Shown here: one piece after another, positions 13,408 to 25,040 of the stretch | Layout of the letters: every line of letters starts with the position of its first letter | Numbering within the stretch: position 1 is the stretch's first letter | Origin: Acomys russatus | Lineage: Eukaryota > Chordata > Mammalia > Rodentia > Muridae | Reading direction: 5' to 3' | Length of the DNA: 64,000 nucleotides | Assembly (NCBI RefSeq): GCF_903995435.1 | Contig: NC_067166.1 | Coordinates: forward strand, 34,552,750-34,616,749 | Program-made: the position numbers and the translations under genes | Notes under the pieces: generated by a model | The model's input: the letters and a program-made list of their open reading frames with translations, nothing else | Told to the model about the DNA's origin: nothing | Database searches by the model: none

Positions 13408-13476
<69 letters not shown>
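13389..13476. repeat. (TA)n tract, 88 bp
   Basis: Alternating TA, broken once by gtc at about 13407-13409. The long uninterrupted part runs to 13476. The sequence is self-complementary. Open frames through it read as alternating I and Y on both strands and are artefacts. Confidence 0.95.
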
Positions 13477-13478
<2 letters not shown>

Positions 13479-13509
13479 CAATGAGTGGTAGCACAGTATA
13501 CACATTCGC

Positions 13510-13605
13510 TTATTGAGTGGTCACAACTACACTAGGAGTTCATGGGCACTATTATCTTTTGTCACATGAAGACATTGAGACAGAAGTTAACATTCTAAAA
13601 GCTAA
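13510..13605 (+). repeat. possible MIR fragment
   Basis: The segment gggcactattatctt, then acatgaagacattgagacagaagttaa, follows the order of the conserved MIR core (attatc, cagatgaggaaactgaggca, agaggttaag). It is short and diverged. Confidence 0.4.
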
Positions 13606-14730
13606 ATGCCGCTTAACCACTTGGCCCCTTGCTAGGTGTTTCTACCCCAGAGAGCGCGCCTGAATGTTTGCCTCTGCCAATCTCTCCTAACCCTGTTCAA
13701 TGCTAATAAAATACACCAGGGGTGCTGGTGGTATGTGTCACGGCTGTGCCACACGGAGCCAGGGTTTTGTGTTTTCCGTGGGTAGTTTGGCCCCCAGGTA
13801 AACATACTAGCTGAAGATTGGAATAATAGCCAGTGTCTCCCTAGTGGGCAAGTGTTGCAGGCAGGTGCGGGCAGTAGTCAGCTCACACCCTGGCTTTGAA
13901 ATGGGAGCATTGCTTTCTGTACTGCCCACAGTTACACTAGCACAGGAGACCCAAGGAATACTTACTAACCGTCCAAAGAGTAATCTTTAGTTCCTAGAGT
14001 TCACTGAGCATCTCATACGTTAGTACTTAAATTATTTTCTTTGCAGGCGAGTACTTTCTTTGGTTTTGGTGGAGGCTTTGGAAAAGTTTCACTTTTAAAA
14101 GAGATAATACAATATCTTATAACTTAATGATTTATACACACATGGAGTTATAAGATGCCATTGACAATTCTGCTAGGGTTAGGATGATAATTAAGCTAAA
14201 CAGCAAAATGTAAACAAAGTCTTGGAGTTTTATTTTTACTTTTTGACAGTACATTTGAATTTGATGTGGGGACCTAGGTGTGCTCTCCTGAGAGCCGCAA
14301 GTACAGTTATCATAGCTCCTACGTCTCTTCCTGTGCCTGAGTGGTTTTCTAAATATAATCACAAAGGGCGCGCTTCCTTTTCATGAAACTGCATTCTGAG
14401 GTGAGCTTCATCAGTGTCCACGGGGAGGAACAAGGCAGTGGAAAGTGACTTTCAGGGCACATACACGTGTTTATTTTATGGAAAACATTTTGTTTCTTGC
14501 TGCGACATGGTACCCCCTGCCCCGGCTCAGCAGCATGAGTTCTTTGCAGGTAGAGTATTATGTAGAATGTTGTCATGAGGAACTGTAGAGATCTAGTGTC
14601 TTAACACATTTAACCTGAGTGTGAAAGCCAAACCACTGCTTGGAAGCTTTTTGGCAGTGTAAGGTCTGTGCCCATGTGTAGAATGTTAGCCGAATAAAAA
14701 CTATTTTTATTAATTAAGTTTAAAATATTT
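13606..14730. other. no recognisable feature
   Basis: Mixed-composition DNA without tandem repeats or known repeat signatures. The two minus-strand open frames at 14132-14362 and 14349-14576 overlap each other and show no motif. Confidence 0.5.
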
Positions 14731-14902
14731 ATTTGCTTGCTTACTTACTTACTTATTTCTACAATATATAGAGGTAGGTCAGAGGACCATTTGGAAGGGT
14801 AGCAGACTCTCTTATTCCACAGTACAAGTTCCAGGAATCAAACTCATGTCCTCCAATTTGGTGGCAAGCTCCTTTCACCCTTGAGCCATATTAAAGGCCC
14901 CA
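14731..14902 (-). repeat. tRNA-derived SINE (B3/B4 type), antisense, with a short ttgc/ttac tract
   Basis: Read on the minus strand, a tRNA-like head (tggctcaagggtgaaaggag) is followed by a degraded B box (gagtttgattcctgg) and a body with gtcctctgacct. The + strand begins with a (TTGC)(TTAC)n tract that corresponds to the tail. The same family occurs at about 38201-38403. The exact subfamily is uncertain. Confidence 0.55.
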
Positions 14903-14919
14903 ACTGTTCTTAAGGGAGG

Positions 14920-15125
14920 CTATATTTTGTGCCAGCTACTTTGCTAAGGCTTTCATGGGAGTGCTCCCATTAAAACTCTAAACAGGCCTTTGAATGATAC
15001 AGTCTTTTACCTGTTTTTAAAAATGATTAAACTGATTTTATGTAAATCTGAAAGGGCCTTTTTGGCAATCTGCCCGAGATCATGTATGTATTAAACCGGA
15101 ATAAACTACTTAGGCCTAGCCTCAG
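14920..15125 (+). repeat. MIR SINE
   Basis: The MIR order is visible: tgtgccagctactttgctaag, then a core with ttttacctg and gattaaactga, then gcaatctgcccgagatcatg and a C-terminal-like ggcctagcctcagag end. MIR is ancient and shared across mammals; the divergence fits. Confidence 0.55.
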
Positions 15126-15165
15126 AGTAAGGGTTTGTATTTTATGCAGAGGGAGATGTAACTAT

Positions 15166-15300
15166 GAACTCATGTGTGGTGGCATATGCCTGTAACATGG
15201 TGCTTTCAGGAGGACAGGCCAGAAGGATCAAGTTTGAGGCCAGCCTGAGTTAGTACTGAAATGGAGGCCAGGTTTGGCTAATTCACCACCCTGTCATAAA
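15166..15300 (+). repeat. SINE B1, old
   Basis: It starts with catgtgtggtggcatatgcctgtaa, continues through gatcaagtttgaggccagcctgag and ends near accaccctgtcataaa. Internal rearrangement repeats a ggccag segment. The order matches B1 with heavy divergence. Confidence 0.65.
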
Positions 15301-16998
15301 CTGACAAAACTGTATCATAAATGTCTTACTAAGTAAAAAATAATTCCAAATTTTATAAATACTGTTTTACCTAATAATTGGCCGTTAGCAAAAGTGACGT
15401 TTTCACTTACTTTTACCTGTTGCGGCTGTTAGCTCCTGTTCGCTGCAAGGGATTAATGATAAGAGTTTTAGGCCAGCAAGCTGACTTTCTTACCCACACA
15501 AACACCAGCAATGTGAAGTCAGGAGTCCTCTGTTAACTAACAGTTACCACAGGACCACACAAGAGTGTATCTTAATTACCTTGAAGATCTCTTCAGAGAC
15601 CAGTCCCTTAACCAATGCAAAGGTTTATGAATTTGTGACTCTGTAGTCTTTGTCCAGGTGTCCCGTCAAATCTGGAAGAGGCGTGATGTTTGCGGTTGGC
15701 CCCTTTATTTTGCCGTTTTTAACTTTTAGGTATCAATATAATAGCTGTAACCAGAACAAACCGTTTTTCTCACTGCTATATATTCTTCCTTTTTTTTTTT
15801 TGCAAAAGCAGACTTTTTGATAGTAATTATTATTAGCATGTGCCAATGGCTATGTAGAAATGCTTGCTTAAATACAATTTATGAGATTTACTTTTAATTA
15901 TAGCTTACATGGCATTATTTTTATCATTGTTGAACAGCAATTAAAAGTTAAAAATAACCAAGAACCTGGTTTAGAGGAACTTGATACTAAAATAATTATT
16001 TTGAGGTTTGTTTTGTGGGGTAACTGTGGATTTTGGCTTACAAAGTCAGTAGCTGTGTAATCCACCTCTGACTTTAGCGTTACTTATTAATCTCTGTGCC
16101 CTTTGGTCAGAAGTCTGGGGATGAGCGCCCCTGAGCTGAGCATGACTAGGCTAAAGGCCATGTTGGCTTTCCCTCTGTGCCTGAGACTTCTCTCTCTTTC
16201 AGAAACTCAAAACAGCCTTCAAAAATTAACATTGATTTGGGGATTGGTAGGAGGGGGGGATGGGAACAAAGTAAAGAGGGCTCATTGGGTGCTGCGAGTT
16301 GGGGCTGTTGGGAGCTGCTGGTGTTCGGCAGCTCCCCACCCCCACAGGGATTCTCTAGGGAGGCGGAGCCCAGCCTTTGGATCTCTGGATTTGCCCTTGG
16401 ATAGTGGAATATGTGGGCACGCCTCATCCTCAGATAAAGTACTGAGATTAGTAACTTCAAAACAACTTACTGGTTGACTCTGGTTCCTGAATTCTTATTT
16501 AATATGTAAACACGGAGACTCTGGTGATAAGGCTTCTGGCTACGGGCACTAAAATTATTTGTTCGCGCATTCTGGTCTTGAATTAAAAAAAATAATAATC
16601 CATTTGGGATAGCAAGGTTGAACTGAAATGCCTTGTTTTACAACGATAAAATTATAAATGCCTCTCTTGGCATTTGTGGGTTTAAGTGTGGGCCAGGATC
16701 AGGACATGGGGAAATGGATATTGTAAGGTATTATGGTGGGCTATTTGGATACAGGATGCCACTGGTCTCCCACTGAATAGTCCCTGACACTGTTATCTGT
16801 CTCCTATCATATCTGTGGCGTTCCTTCCAGAAGCCCATCGAAGGAGTTCATGGCAAGTAGGCATCATGTTTACAAAGCAATGCTGATTTTTAAAAACCTG
16901 GATTAGATGGAGAAAGTTTTAGTTTCGTTTGAAATGACACTTGAATAGTTTTATGATTCAGCAATGTGTAAAATATACAAAGATACTTAAAATTTTGT
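15301..16998. other. no recognisable feature
   Basis: The stretch includes a T12 run near 15790. Overlapping frames of 124, 104 and 75 codons at 16103-16477 occupy three frames on both strands of a GC-richer patch. None resembles a known protein, and three competing frames argue against any one being selected for. Confidence 0.45.
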
Positions 16999-17180
16999 AG
17001 CCAGGTGGAAGTGCCGCATGCCTTTCATCCCAGCACTTGGGAAGCGGAAGCAAGTGAATTTCTGTGGGTTCAAGGCCAGCCTGGTCTACAGGGTGAGTTC
17101 CAGGACAGCCAGGGCAAGAAACTCTGCCTTGAAAAACCAAAAACCAAACAAACAGCACCAAAAACCAAAAAACAAAACAA
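16999..17180 (+). repeat. SINE B1
   Basis: A clear B1 body (gccgcatgcctttcatccca, gcacttgggaagcggaagca, ttcaaggccagcctggtcta, gtgagttccaggacagccag, aactctgccttgaaaaacc) is followed by a long A-rich tail with interspersed C. It carries the ancestral gtgagttccag and ccagggc states, unlike the B1 copies at 43143, 48405 and 60427. Confidence 0.9.
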
Positions 17181-18128
17181 GTAAGAAACCTTTTTGTAGC
17201 ATCATTACACTAATTGAAGTTAAAAAGAAGTTTAAGTTTTCTATAATCTGACCAATAGTTGAAGCAATTCTGTGTCATATGATTAGACAGATCTTTTTGT
17301 GGTGAAGCCTTAGTTCTGGTTTTTAGGCCTCTCTGCTGGAGATGTCATGTTCACTTGGTGAAGAAACATGTTTTATAAAGTTTCAGCTACACTGTAGATA
17401 GTATGTTATATTCAATTTTAAATTCTAATTTATTTAACTTCATAACAAATGTCTTCCATGCTTCCTCCTAGTGACAGTTGCTTCATGCACATGATGTAGT
17501 ATTTGAGGACCATAGTTTATTAAATCTTTTATAGCACTGAACATTCAGTTGTCAATCCATTGAAAATGGTGGTGGTGTACCATTGGGCTCTGTCAAATCA
17601 TTTCCAGATCATGTCACAGAGAGAGAGCCAGCCTGCTGTCCCTCGCTGCCCGTTGCTTTCCTAAGGGATGTAGCAACCATGGCACTGCCCATAATCAGGT
17701 TTCCTTATCGCCACTTTCCTGGAACAGAAAACTATCATTTGCTAAACATATTTTAGATCTTCATTATTTTCCTGGCTCTTAAAAAATGAGGGCAAGAGAA
17801 TTCAGCCAATGGCTACATTTATCCACAGAACCCAGGGAGTTCCTTGGAAGTAGGGTGATGTTCACAGGACCCTCCACAACGGTACCTTATAACTAAATAC
17901 ACAGGTTAGTGACTCTCTAAGTCATTGCTAACAAAAGTTTTAAAAAGGCAAATGAATTTTAACAGGCTAGAAAGGGTAAAAATTAACTGTCATGCTATGA
18001 CACTTACATGCTACCAAACTACTCAAAATAAACAAAGACAACTGCAGTGCATCCAGGCAACAGCTGTCAAAACAGCTGGAAGTGACTTCCCTTTCCTGCA
18101 GTCTGTGGTCCCTTGGTTTGAGAGAACC

Positions 18129-18130
<2 letters not shown>
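17181..18130. other. no recognisable feature
   Basis: AT-rich sequence without tandem repeats. Nothing was found that would make it a gene or a known transposon. Confidence 0.45.
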
Positions 18131-18168
<38 letters not shown>

Positions 18169-18177
18169 ACGTGTATC
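18131..18177. repeat. poly(T), 47 bp
   Basis: An unbroken run of 47 T. It could be the tail of a minus-strand retrocopy, but the adjoining sequence to the right (18178 onward) matches no SINE or L1 I can recognise. Confidence 0.95.
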
Positions 18178-18329
18178 AACCATTAGCTATTTAGCAAGCC
18201 CAAAACAAGCTTTGGCTCACAAGTACCAAACTGTGTAGATGTTCAACTGTCTCGCGATTTTCAAGTGAGTTGCCCTCTCCTGCCCCTACTCTGTCTTTCT
18301 TGCATCACCATTGTTGTCATTGTTACTAT

Positions 18330-18560
18330 CATCTATTGTCCCGGAACATTTGTGAAGTGCTTGCTACAAGGAGGATTCTGTCTGTTTTCTATTATTTAAT
18401 CTTCACTGTAGCTCTTCGGGAGTGATATTTTGCTATTCCATTTTTCAGATGTGGAAACTGAGACTGGAGGGGACGTGTCACTCAGTCATGATGCGCAGAC
18501 ACTTGAATTTGACCGAGGCAGCTCAGATCCCAAACCCTGAGCTCTGACCCTGTTACCTGA
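18330..18560 (+). repeat. MIR SINE
   Basis: It contains gtgaagtgcttgctacaagg, ttatttaatcttcactgtag, the conserved core ttcagatgtggaaactgaga and a 3' part with tgacccctgttacctg-like sequence. The order and spacing fit MIR well; this is the best-preserved MIR in the window. Confidence 0.7.
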
Positions 18561-19637
18561 ACACTTGAGTAGGTTGGCTAAGTCTCTTTTGCCGACACAG
18601 TTCCAATCAAGGTTGAGTCAGGCAGGTCACGTGGTGACTCTAAGGGGCAGTAGTCCAAAGTTGTGGACAGCTCTGCTTCTTGAGGTTGGACAGGAAGCTT
18701 TTCTTCACTTTTTGGATGCCTGCAGTGTTTTTTATTGGTGGCCCTCTATCCAAGTAAACAAAAGCCTGCTCTGGAGAGAGATGATCTAACCATCTATCTC
18801 TCAGACGCTAGAGTTGCTTTTAGTATACTTGTAATTGTACCATCCAGTTCAGACTCTTTTCGTGTTTTTTTTCCTATGATTTTTTTCCTTTGCTTCTTCT
18901 ACACCCATAAGTCACCAACATCAGTACGAATAGGCTGTAGCAAAGATGAAAGGAAAACGTACAAGTTTTGAATGAAGATAGAGCAAAGTTTGATTTATAG
19001 ATCTACCAGTTAGTATTTTTCTAACTCTTTACGCTAAGATACTTCGTATCACTGTGCCTCAATTTTTCTGTCTTTAGAGTGAATATCGTAATAGGTTTGC
19101 AAAGTTGTTTGGGTATTAATATGTGTATATATTTTGCTGCGCCATGATACCATGCCCAGCATTGCTTCAAGGATAGACCTGATTGAGATACTGAGGGAAT
19201 GAGGAAGTGATAGACAGACAAATGGACAGAAGTTGGGGTCACGTGGTCTGACCGCTCTCCTGGAGAAACTGCAGGGCCGTGGGAGCTCAGGTGCTTATTA
19301 TAGACATTTGACCTGAAGCAGAGTTGGTGTGCAGCTGAGCAAGGAGGCGGGGCTGTTACCTACAAAGAGACAGGGCCGTGTTGACAGGCAGATGAAGGAG
19401 ACAGGCTTAGCTAAGTTATGAGCAGAGTTCAGGCCCTATACATCCTGGTAGAGGAAAGCCACGGTGGACGTTTTCTGCACACACTATAAACATTCAGCTT
19501 CGATATAAGGAAGGCTTTGCCACCGCAGCAACTAGGGTGCTTAACATGTCTGCCATGTGTCGACAGCACATATTCACTCAGGAATTCTTACACTCAGGGC
19601 ACGCTCTCTCTCCCCACACCATCGTTACTTAAGCCAT
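18561..19637. other. no recognisable feature
   Basis: Open frames of up to 78 codons lie here without motifs. No simple repeat exceeds about 10 bp. Confidence 0.45.
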
Positions 19638-19651
19638 CTTTTTATATTTCT

Positions 19652-19847
19652 TTTTTTTTTTTTTTTTATGATTTATTTATTTATTGTGTATACAGTGTTC
19701 TGCCTGCATGTGCACCGGCACACCAGAAGAGGGCACCAGATCTCATTACAGATGGTTGTGAGCCACCATGTGGTTGCTGGGAATTGAACTCAGGACCTTT
19801 GGAAGAACAGCCGGCGCTCTTAACCTCTGAGCCGTCTCTCCAGCTCC
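19652..19847 (-). repeat. SINE B2, antisense, with target-site duplication
   Basis: On the minus strand the head gagctggagagacggctcag is followed by an intact-looking B box (gagttcaattcccagc), then cacatggtggctcacaacc and a tail with aataaataaatcat. It is flanked by ctttttatatttct (19638-19651) and ctttttacatttct (19848-19861), a 14-nt duplication with one mismatch. The left T run is its tail. Confidence 0.95.
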
Positions 19848-19861
19848 CTTTTTACATTTCT

Positions 19862-20218
19862 AACTCTGTGTTTAGCTAACATGATTCACAAATGCCCCCC
19901 CTCTTTTTGGTTCCACTCATTTTAGGACATCGCTGTGCTCAGGACTTGGGACCTAACATGATGAGGCTCGTAGTCGGCCTCCTTTTCTTTGCCTTTCTTT
20001 GAGGGAACATCAGAAGACATGCTTTGCCCACACTCACCTTCCTGGAGACTGTCTTGTCAGTCCTAAGGAAACAGGACATACTTTCCAAGGTTTTTACTGT
20101 CTCATGTTCTTATGTCTCATTCACTCCCATGAACCACTTTCCCATGTAACCATATTGCTATACTATCATTTAAGCTTTTCAGAAAGTTTGAGATACTTTG
20201 TTTTAAATTTTTATTTTA
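19862..20218. other. no recognisable feature
   Basis: About 350 bp between a B2 and a B1 copy, with a C7 run near 19896 and no frame or repeat I can name. Confidence 0.45.
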
Positions 20219-20330
20219 GTGGGTTGTGGCACCTCACACCTTTGACCCCAGAACTTGAGACTGAGGTTGGGAGCATTGTCACAAGTGCAAAAAGCCAGCA
20301 TGGGCTTGCAGAGTAAGCTGTGTCTAGAAA
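20219..20330 (+). repeat. SINE B1, very diverged
   Basis: gttgtggcacctcacacctt, then gaccccagaacttgagactg, aagccagcatgggcttgcag and gtaagctgtgtct follow the B1 order. There is no clear A tail. Confidence 0.55.
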
Positions 20331-21485
20331 TGTGACTTGGGATCAGGTCCTTGCAGATGCACAGTGTTCTCCAGCCCCCAGCTCTTGTTTGAGTGCGTCT
20401 GGTCTGTGATTTCGGTTCTGCAGGTTTTGCTGCTCAGCCCTTGCCCAGTGACTCTCACGGCCCTGCCTGTGCTGCAGGCATGCTGTCCTGAAGCATGCTG
20501 TACCTTTCTAGGCATCGCTGCAACTGACTTGGGACAAGAATAAGAAAGAATGTTACCTTTCTGGGAGCATTCCAGGGCACAGATTTTTACAGAGTGGGGC
20601 CTTGGAAAAACTTGAAAAGTCCACATTCAACTTTTAAAAACTGGCTGGTACCATTTTTTTTTTTTTCACCCTTAGACATTTGCAGTTGTTTTTCTTGTTT
20701 TGTTTAATTTACACACACTAGTTAACCTTTTGTTTTCTGACTATAGGGAGCACCACAAGACATCTACCCTAGACATCACTTCCAAACTTTGTTTCCTGGG
20801 TTTCAATATGCTCAGGTATTAGCCTGTAGTAACCTTTCTGGTTATCCATATTAAGAACTAGGGTATTGTAGCGAAGGGCAGAACTGACTGGGAGTGCCAT
20901 TACCCTCTTGCCTGAACCCCATTCTTATATGCTTTCCTGTGTGCTTCTCAGCAGTCTCTCCACAGTCACAGACAGTGGGTGAAACAGAAAGCTTTGCGTT
21001 TAGGATGGGATCGGAAATTTCCAAGTGAATAGTCAAGTATATTTGTAACTACATTTAATCTCTTTAAGAGTCTGTAATTACAGATCCAAATTATTTCTTA
21101 GCATTTACTTGATTTGGTGAGCAGCATCTCATTGTGGCTCTAGAAGGCCCAGAACTTGTGATCTTTCAGTTTCAACCTCCTGTGTCTTGGAGTCACCATA
21201 ATGCCAGCACATGTGGTTTTCAAAAAATACAAAGGTAACTAGAAAAGTTAAAATTCTTGCTCCAAATGATGTTTTCTTGCTAAAATTTACTATGTTATGA
21301 GATTTAGTTGAAGTCCTGAGACTATACTCAATAATTGAAATTCAAATAATAGCTCACGATCACAAGCATTTGCACCACTAAAGTAGGAAAACATCTTAAA
21401 AGTGGAATAGTTTTGCAAAATGTTCTTAGTCTGTGATGTTGTTATAACACACTTTCATGTGGCTTTGGCATATTTTAAAGAATAT
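20331..21485. other. no recognisable feature
   Basis: Contains a T14 run near 20656. Both-strand open frames at 20324-20626 overlap and show no motif. Confidence 0.45.
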
Positions 21486-21755
21486 GATTTATTCTTGAGA
21501 ATTTCCGACATTGTGTTTTGATCATATCCACCCCTCACACTGCCCCCAGCTCCTCCTATGTCCAACCCCACCTCCTTAGTGCCCTTTTTGTCTTTTAAAG
21601 AACACAGAGTCCATTCAGTGCTGCCCCTGTACTCATGAGTGGAGCCCCCCACTGGAGCATGGCTGACCCACCAGGGACTACACTCTTAAAACAGACTGCC
21701 CTTCCATTCCCAAAACCATCACTGTCAGGAGCTCCTCCTCAGCCACAGGTTTTAC
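21486..21755 (-). mobile_element. old L1 3' end (Lx-like), antisense
   Basis: The phrases gatttattcttgagaatttc, tgttttgatcatatccacc, ctcctcctatgtccaacccc, ggagcccccc-actggagcatgg and ccaccagggactacac occur in the order of the older rodent L1 3' UTR read in antisense. A related copy lies at 36862-37165. No ORF2 is present. Confidence 0.65.
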
Positions 21756-23833
21756 ACTTTTAAACCAAACTTTTATTTTGCACATTTCTGAATGTTTGAA
21801 AGTTCTGGATCTAAGCAGCAGAGAGAGTCTTTATGCTGTAGTACTGTCTTCTGCACTGTGCCTTCTCTGGCTATACCTATGGGTCTCTTCTTGACCTTTA
21901 CAAGGATACTAGTACCATTCACGAGCAAGGCCCCTCCAGTAATTTTTTGGAAAATGATTAACTTTTAAAAAGTATTTTGTAATGGACCTAGCCCATCAAA
22001 GAATATATATATATATTTTATCAGGTGAACTACGGCAGGTAATACCCTGCTAGTTTTACTCAGAATAAGAAGTTACATCATTTTCTAAAGCATAAGTAGC
22101 AATGGAAATATTACAACCTTTAGAAATAAATGCATTTATTTTAAAAAATATAACCCAAGTAATCATATGTTTTCTAAATTTCCTCCTATGGATATCATTA
22201 GTCATTTGTTTCCTGGTTAATTACATTATAAATTTCAATTTCTCCTCTATTTTTGATGCCATTTAACATATGCTATTTTGTAGAACTGTCTACCTATATA
22301 CCTATAGATGCATCAGATTTATAGCATTCAAACTGTACCAAGAAACCAAGTAAGCTATTTAAAAGTGAACATCCATATGCACCTCTCCTCAGTTTTTAAC
22401 TAGAAGAATGTGTCATCCTTCCTGCCCAAGCACAGGTAACCACTAGCTGGCATGGAACATTTATCCACCCAGAGTATCTCTAATGTGTATGTACACTCCT
22501 GGGAATGTCAAACCATTTTTGTATGTTTACATAAGTAATATGTATATTCATGGTCTGGATCTCCTATTTTGCTTTCTTGTTTGACTTGCTTTTGTGAGAC
22601 TCCTCTCCTCCTTCGTATTTTGGTTTCAGGGAGCCTTGTCATCCTGGGCTTTTCTCCTATTACTCACCACCCCTCTCCCGCCACCCCCCCCCCCAGCATT
22701 CTCTGACTCATGCGGCCTTCTGAGTCCACACTTGTTTGTCTCAACCCCTACTAAATATCTCCAGCAGGATATCCTCAAGCGCCGTAGACGTTATCCTTCA
22801 AAATAATGACTTTGTTATCATTTCCCCAGACCCGCAACCTCAAAATTTACTGCTAAGCTCAGCCCTCCTAAGTGTTTTTGATAACTGCTTTGGTGTCCAA
22901 GTTCTTCAGAAGCTAAGAGCAGAAGCAAAGCTCTTGGAGAATGAAAAAATAATCCCTATATGTCATCAGTAAAATAAACACACAAAGTTCTCTCCCATCT
23001 TAGTTGTTTTACTGTGTTTGCTCCTTTCAAAGGCAGAGGTGTGAGCTCCAGCTCAGTGGACCACTCTGCTCTCAGACACACCTCAGTGACTTAGTGCACA
23101 ATGTGTCCTCGTCTTACCGATTGCCCGGCAAGGTTGCCCTCATTGCAAGTGTAAAGGGGCCAGGGCCACTTTTTGGTCAAAAGAGAACTCTTCAGCGAAG
23201 GGCAAATGGCTTGCTTCCTTCCTAGTCACACTGTCCTGGGTGCAAGGGCTCTAAGAACTGTAAGCTGTACTTGGGAAGCCATCCTCAGTCACAGCTCTAC
23301 AGCACAGAAGCCCAGGAGAACAGCCTTGGGTGCACTGTCCTACGTCTGTCCCACACGTGCCTTCATCGAGTGAGTTCCGGGACTCTCCGCCCTTACCTCA
23401 CTGAGCTTTACCAGCTGTTCCGTCGTAGACTACTTCAAACTCCTTCACGTGGCTTCTTTTGCTTTTGCCAGCACACTTCCCCTTGTGATATCCGAATTCA
23501 CTTTCTAAGATACTGATGTTCTTTTATTTAATTTCAGGAAAAGAAAATATTGCTGGGCTCGCTAAACTTCTTACAATGCTAGTCTCCGTGATACATGACA
23601 GACATGCAGAACAACCGTAATGTAATGTCAGGTTATATTTCTAGCCTCTGCTAACACTATTCTCCCCTCCCCCACCCTTTTTTTTTTTACTTTGAACATG
23701 TGCTATCTCATTGTCACTTTGTCACACAATGTGCTTTTGTGACTTTATGTCTTTATTTTAAGACTATAAGATCTTTCTGCTTCTGTACAACTCTTTCTCT
23801 CCTCTTTCCGTCTGTTTCCTTCATTTCTCTCGT
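21756..23833. other. no gene; short homopolymer tracts
   Basis: Holds a C run at about 22684-22697 and short TA and T tracts near 22005 and 23679. Three overlapping open frames at 23004-23516 (66-81 codons) have no recognisable features. Confidence 0.45.
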
Positions 23834-23984
23834 TTTGTAATTTTGAGACAGAGCTTTACTCTGTAGCTCAGGCTAGCCTGGAACTTACTGTGTAGTTCAG
23901 GCTAGCCTGGAACTCTCAGGGCACAACCTCCTGCTTCAGTCTCGCACGTGTTGCCATCACAGGTGTGAGCCACATACCAGGCTC
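23834..23984 (-). repeat. SINE B1, antisense
   Basis: Read forward it gives the antisense B1 landmarks ttttgagacagagctttact, two copies of ctcaggctagcctggaact and gcttcagtctcgcac. The two similar segments are the internal duplication normal for B1, not a new rearrangement. Confidence 0.85.
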
Positions 23985-24264
23985 AGAAACTCTTTTTCCT
24001 GTGTCCTGTGCAATGTTTACATCTTACCAATAGCTTTCCTAACATACTCTCATCAATGAGCTAAATGCATTTAAACCTTTGCTCTTTATTTTGTGCTCTG
24101 CAGACCAGCAGCACTGATCTCTCAGAAGTCTGCTAGAAATAAATGTTGTGCCTGCCCCCGTTAACTAAATCAACACCTATATATGTAACTAACTCCCCTG
24201 GGCTCTGATATTGCTGATGGCCCAGGCATTAGTCACAAGTTTTATCACATTAGCTATTAAGACT

Positions 24265-24350
24265 TGAGGTGACCTCTTATAGACTGTAGGTTCCTAATGC
24301 AAGAACAGAGTCTTGTTCAATTTAGAGTTCTCAAGACCTTCAACTAAGCA
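24265..24350 (+). repeat. possible L2 3' fragment
   Basis: tatagactgtaggttcctaa, then gcaagaacagagtcttgttc and a tail reading tcaactaagcatatggg follow the order of the L2 3' end (agactgtaagctcc ... agggac ... gtct). Short and uncertain. Confidence 0.35.
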
Positions 24351-24826
24351 TATGGGTTCTTTATGTGTGTGCTGTGTGCTCTACTTTGTATTCTGTCATT
24401 CTCTCTTTAGCTATGTATGGTCTTCATTAGATTCTAAGTGTTTTTAACCCTAAATAAACTTGTTTCCTTGAGAAGCAGAAATGTTTCTGCTACCTAAAAC
24501 CAGGCCTCTTTAAACTAGAAGTGTAATAATGCATCTTTCACTTGAAGTGGATGGATGGTATGTAGTTTATGATCAGAGTTTTGTCTACATTTATATAGTA
24601 CCCATTAGATAAAAGGACATTTGCATAAACAAATGCTGTAAGTGAGATCTGTTAAGATGTTTACAGATTATGATAAAACAGTTTAATGGCAGGAACTAGC
24701 TTTGGATATTAATATATACTACAAAATTCCACCAGATGTTGGAAATTTCCCACGAAGTCTATTCAAAAGGAATTTATTTTAAAAAGTAAAAATCGATCCA
24801 AATATATACTCAAATGTAAATACAAG

Positions 24827-25040
24827 AGGTCTGGAGAGATGGCTCACAGTTAAGAATACTAGCTATTCTCCCAGAAGACCCAGAGTTCAATTCCCAGCAC
24901 CACCATGGTGGCTCAGAACCATCTGTAATTCCAGTTCTGGGGTATCTGATACCGTCTTCTGACTGCCATAGGCATGCGTTCATGTGGTGTACACAAAAAC
25001 ATTCAGGCAAAACACACATATGTATAAAATAAAGTAGATC
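24827..25040 (+). repeat. SINE B2, sense
   Basis: ggtctggagagatggctcac is followed by agagttcaattcccagcac (B box), accatggtggctcagaacc, tctgataccgtcttctgact and a tail with tgtataaaataaag. Moderately diverged. I could not find a convincing target-site duplication. Confidence 0.9.

Noticed and set aside
13254..13505. Open frames rich in alternating I and Y
   Set aside because: Translation of the (TA)n tract on either strand.
16103..16477. Possible small gene in a GC-richer patch
   Set aside because: Three overlapping frames on both strands compete and none has a motif or start context that stands out.
19517..19879. 120-codon plus-strand frame with cysteine-rich end
   Set aside because: Most of it lies across an antisense B2 SINE and its T tail; the WELNSGPLEE-type text is a common SINE translation artefact.
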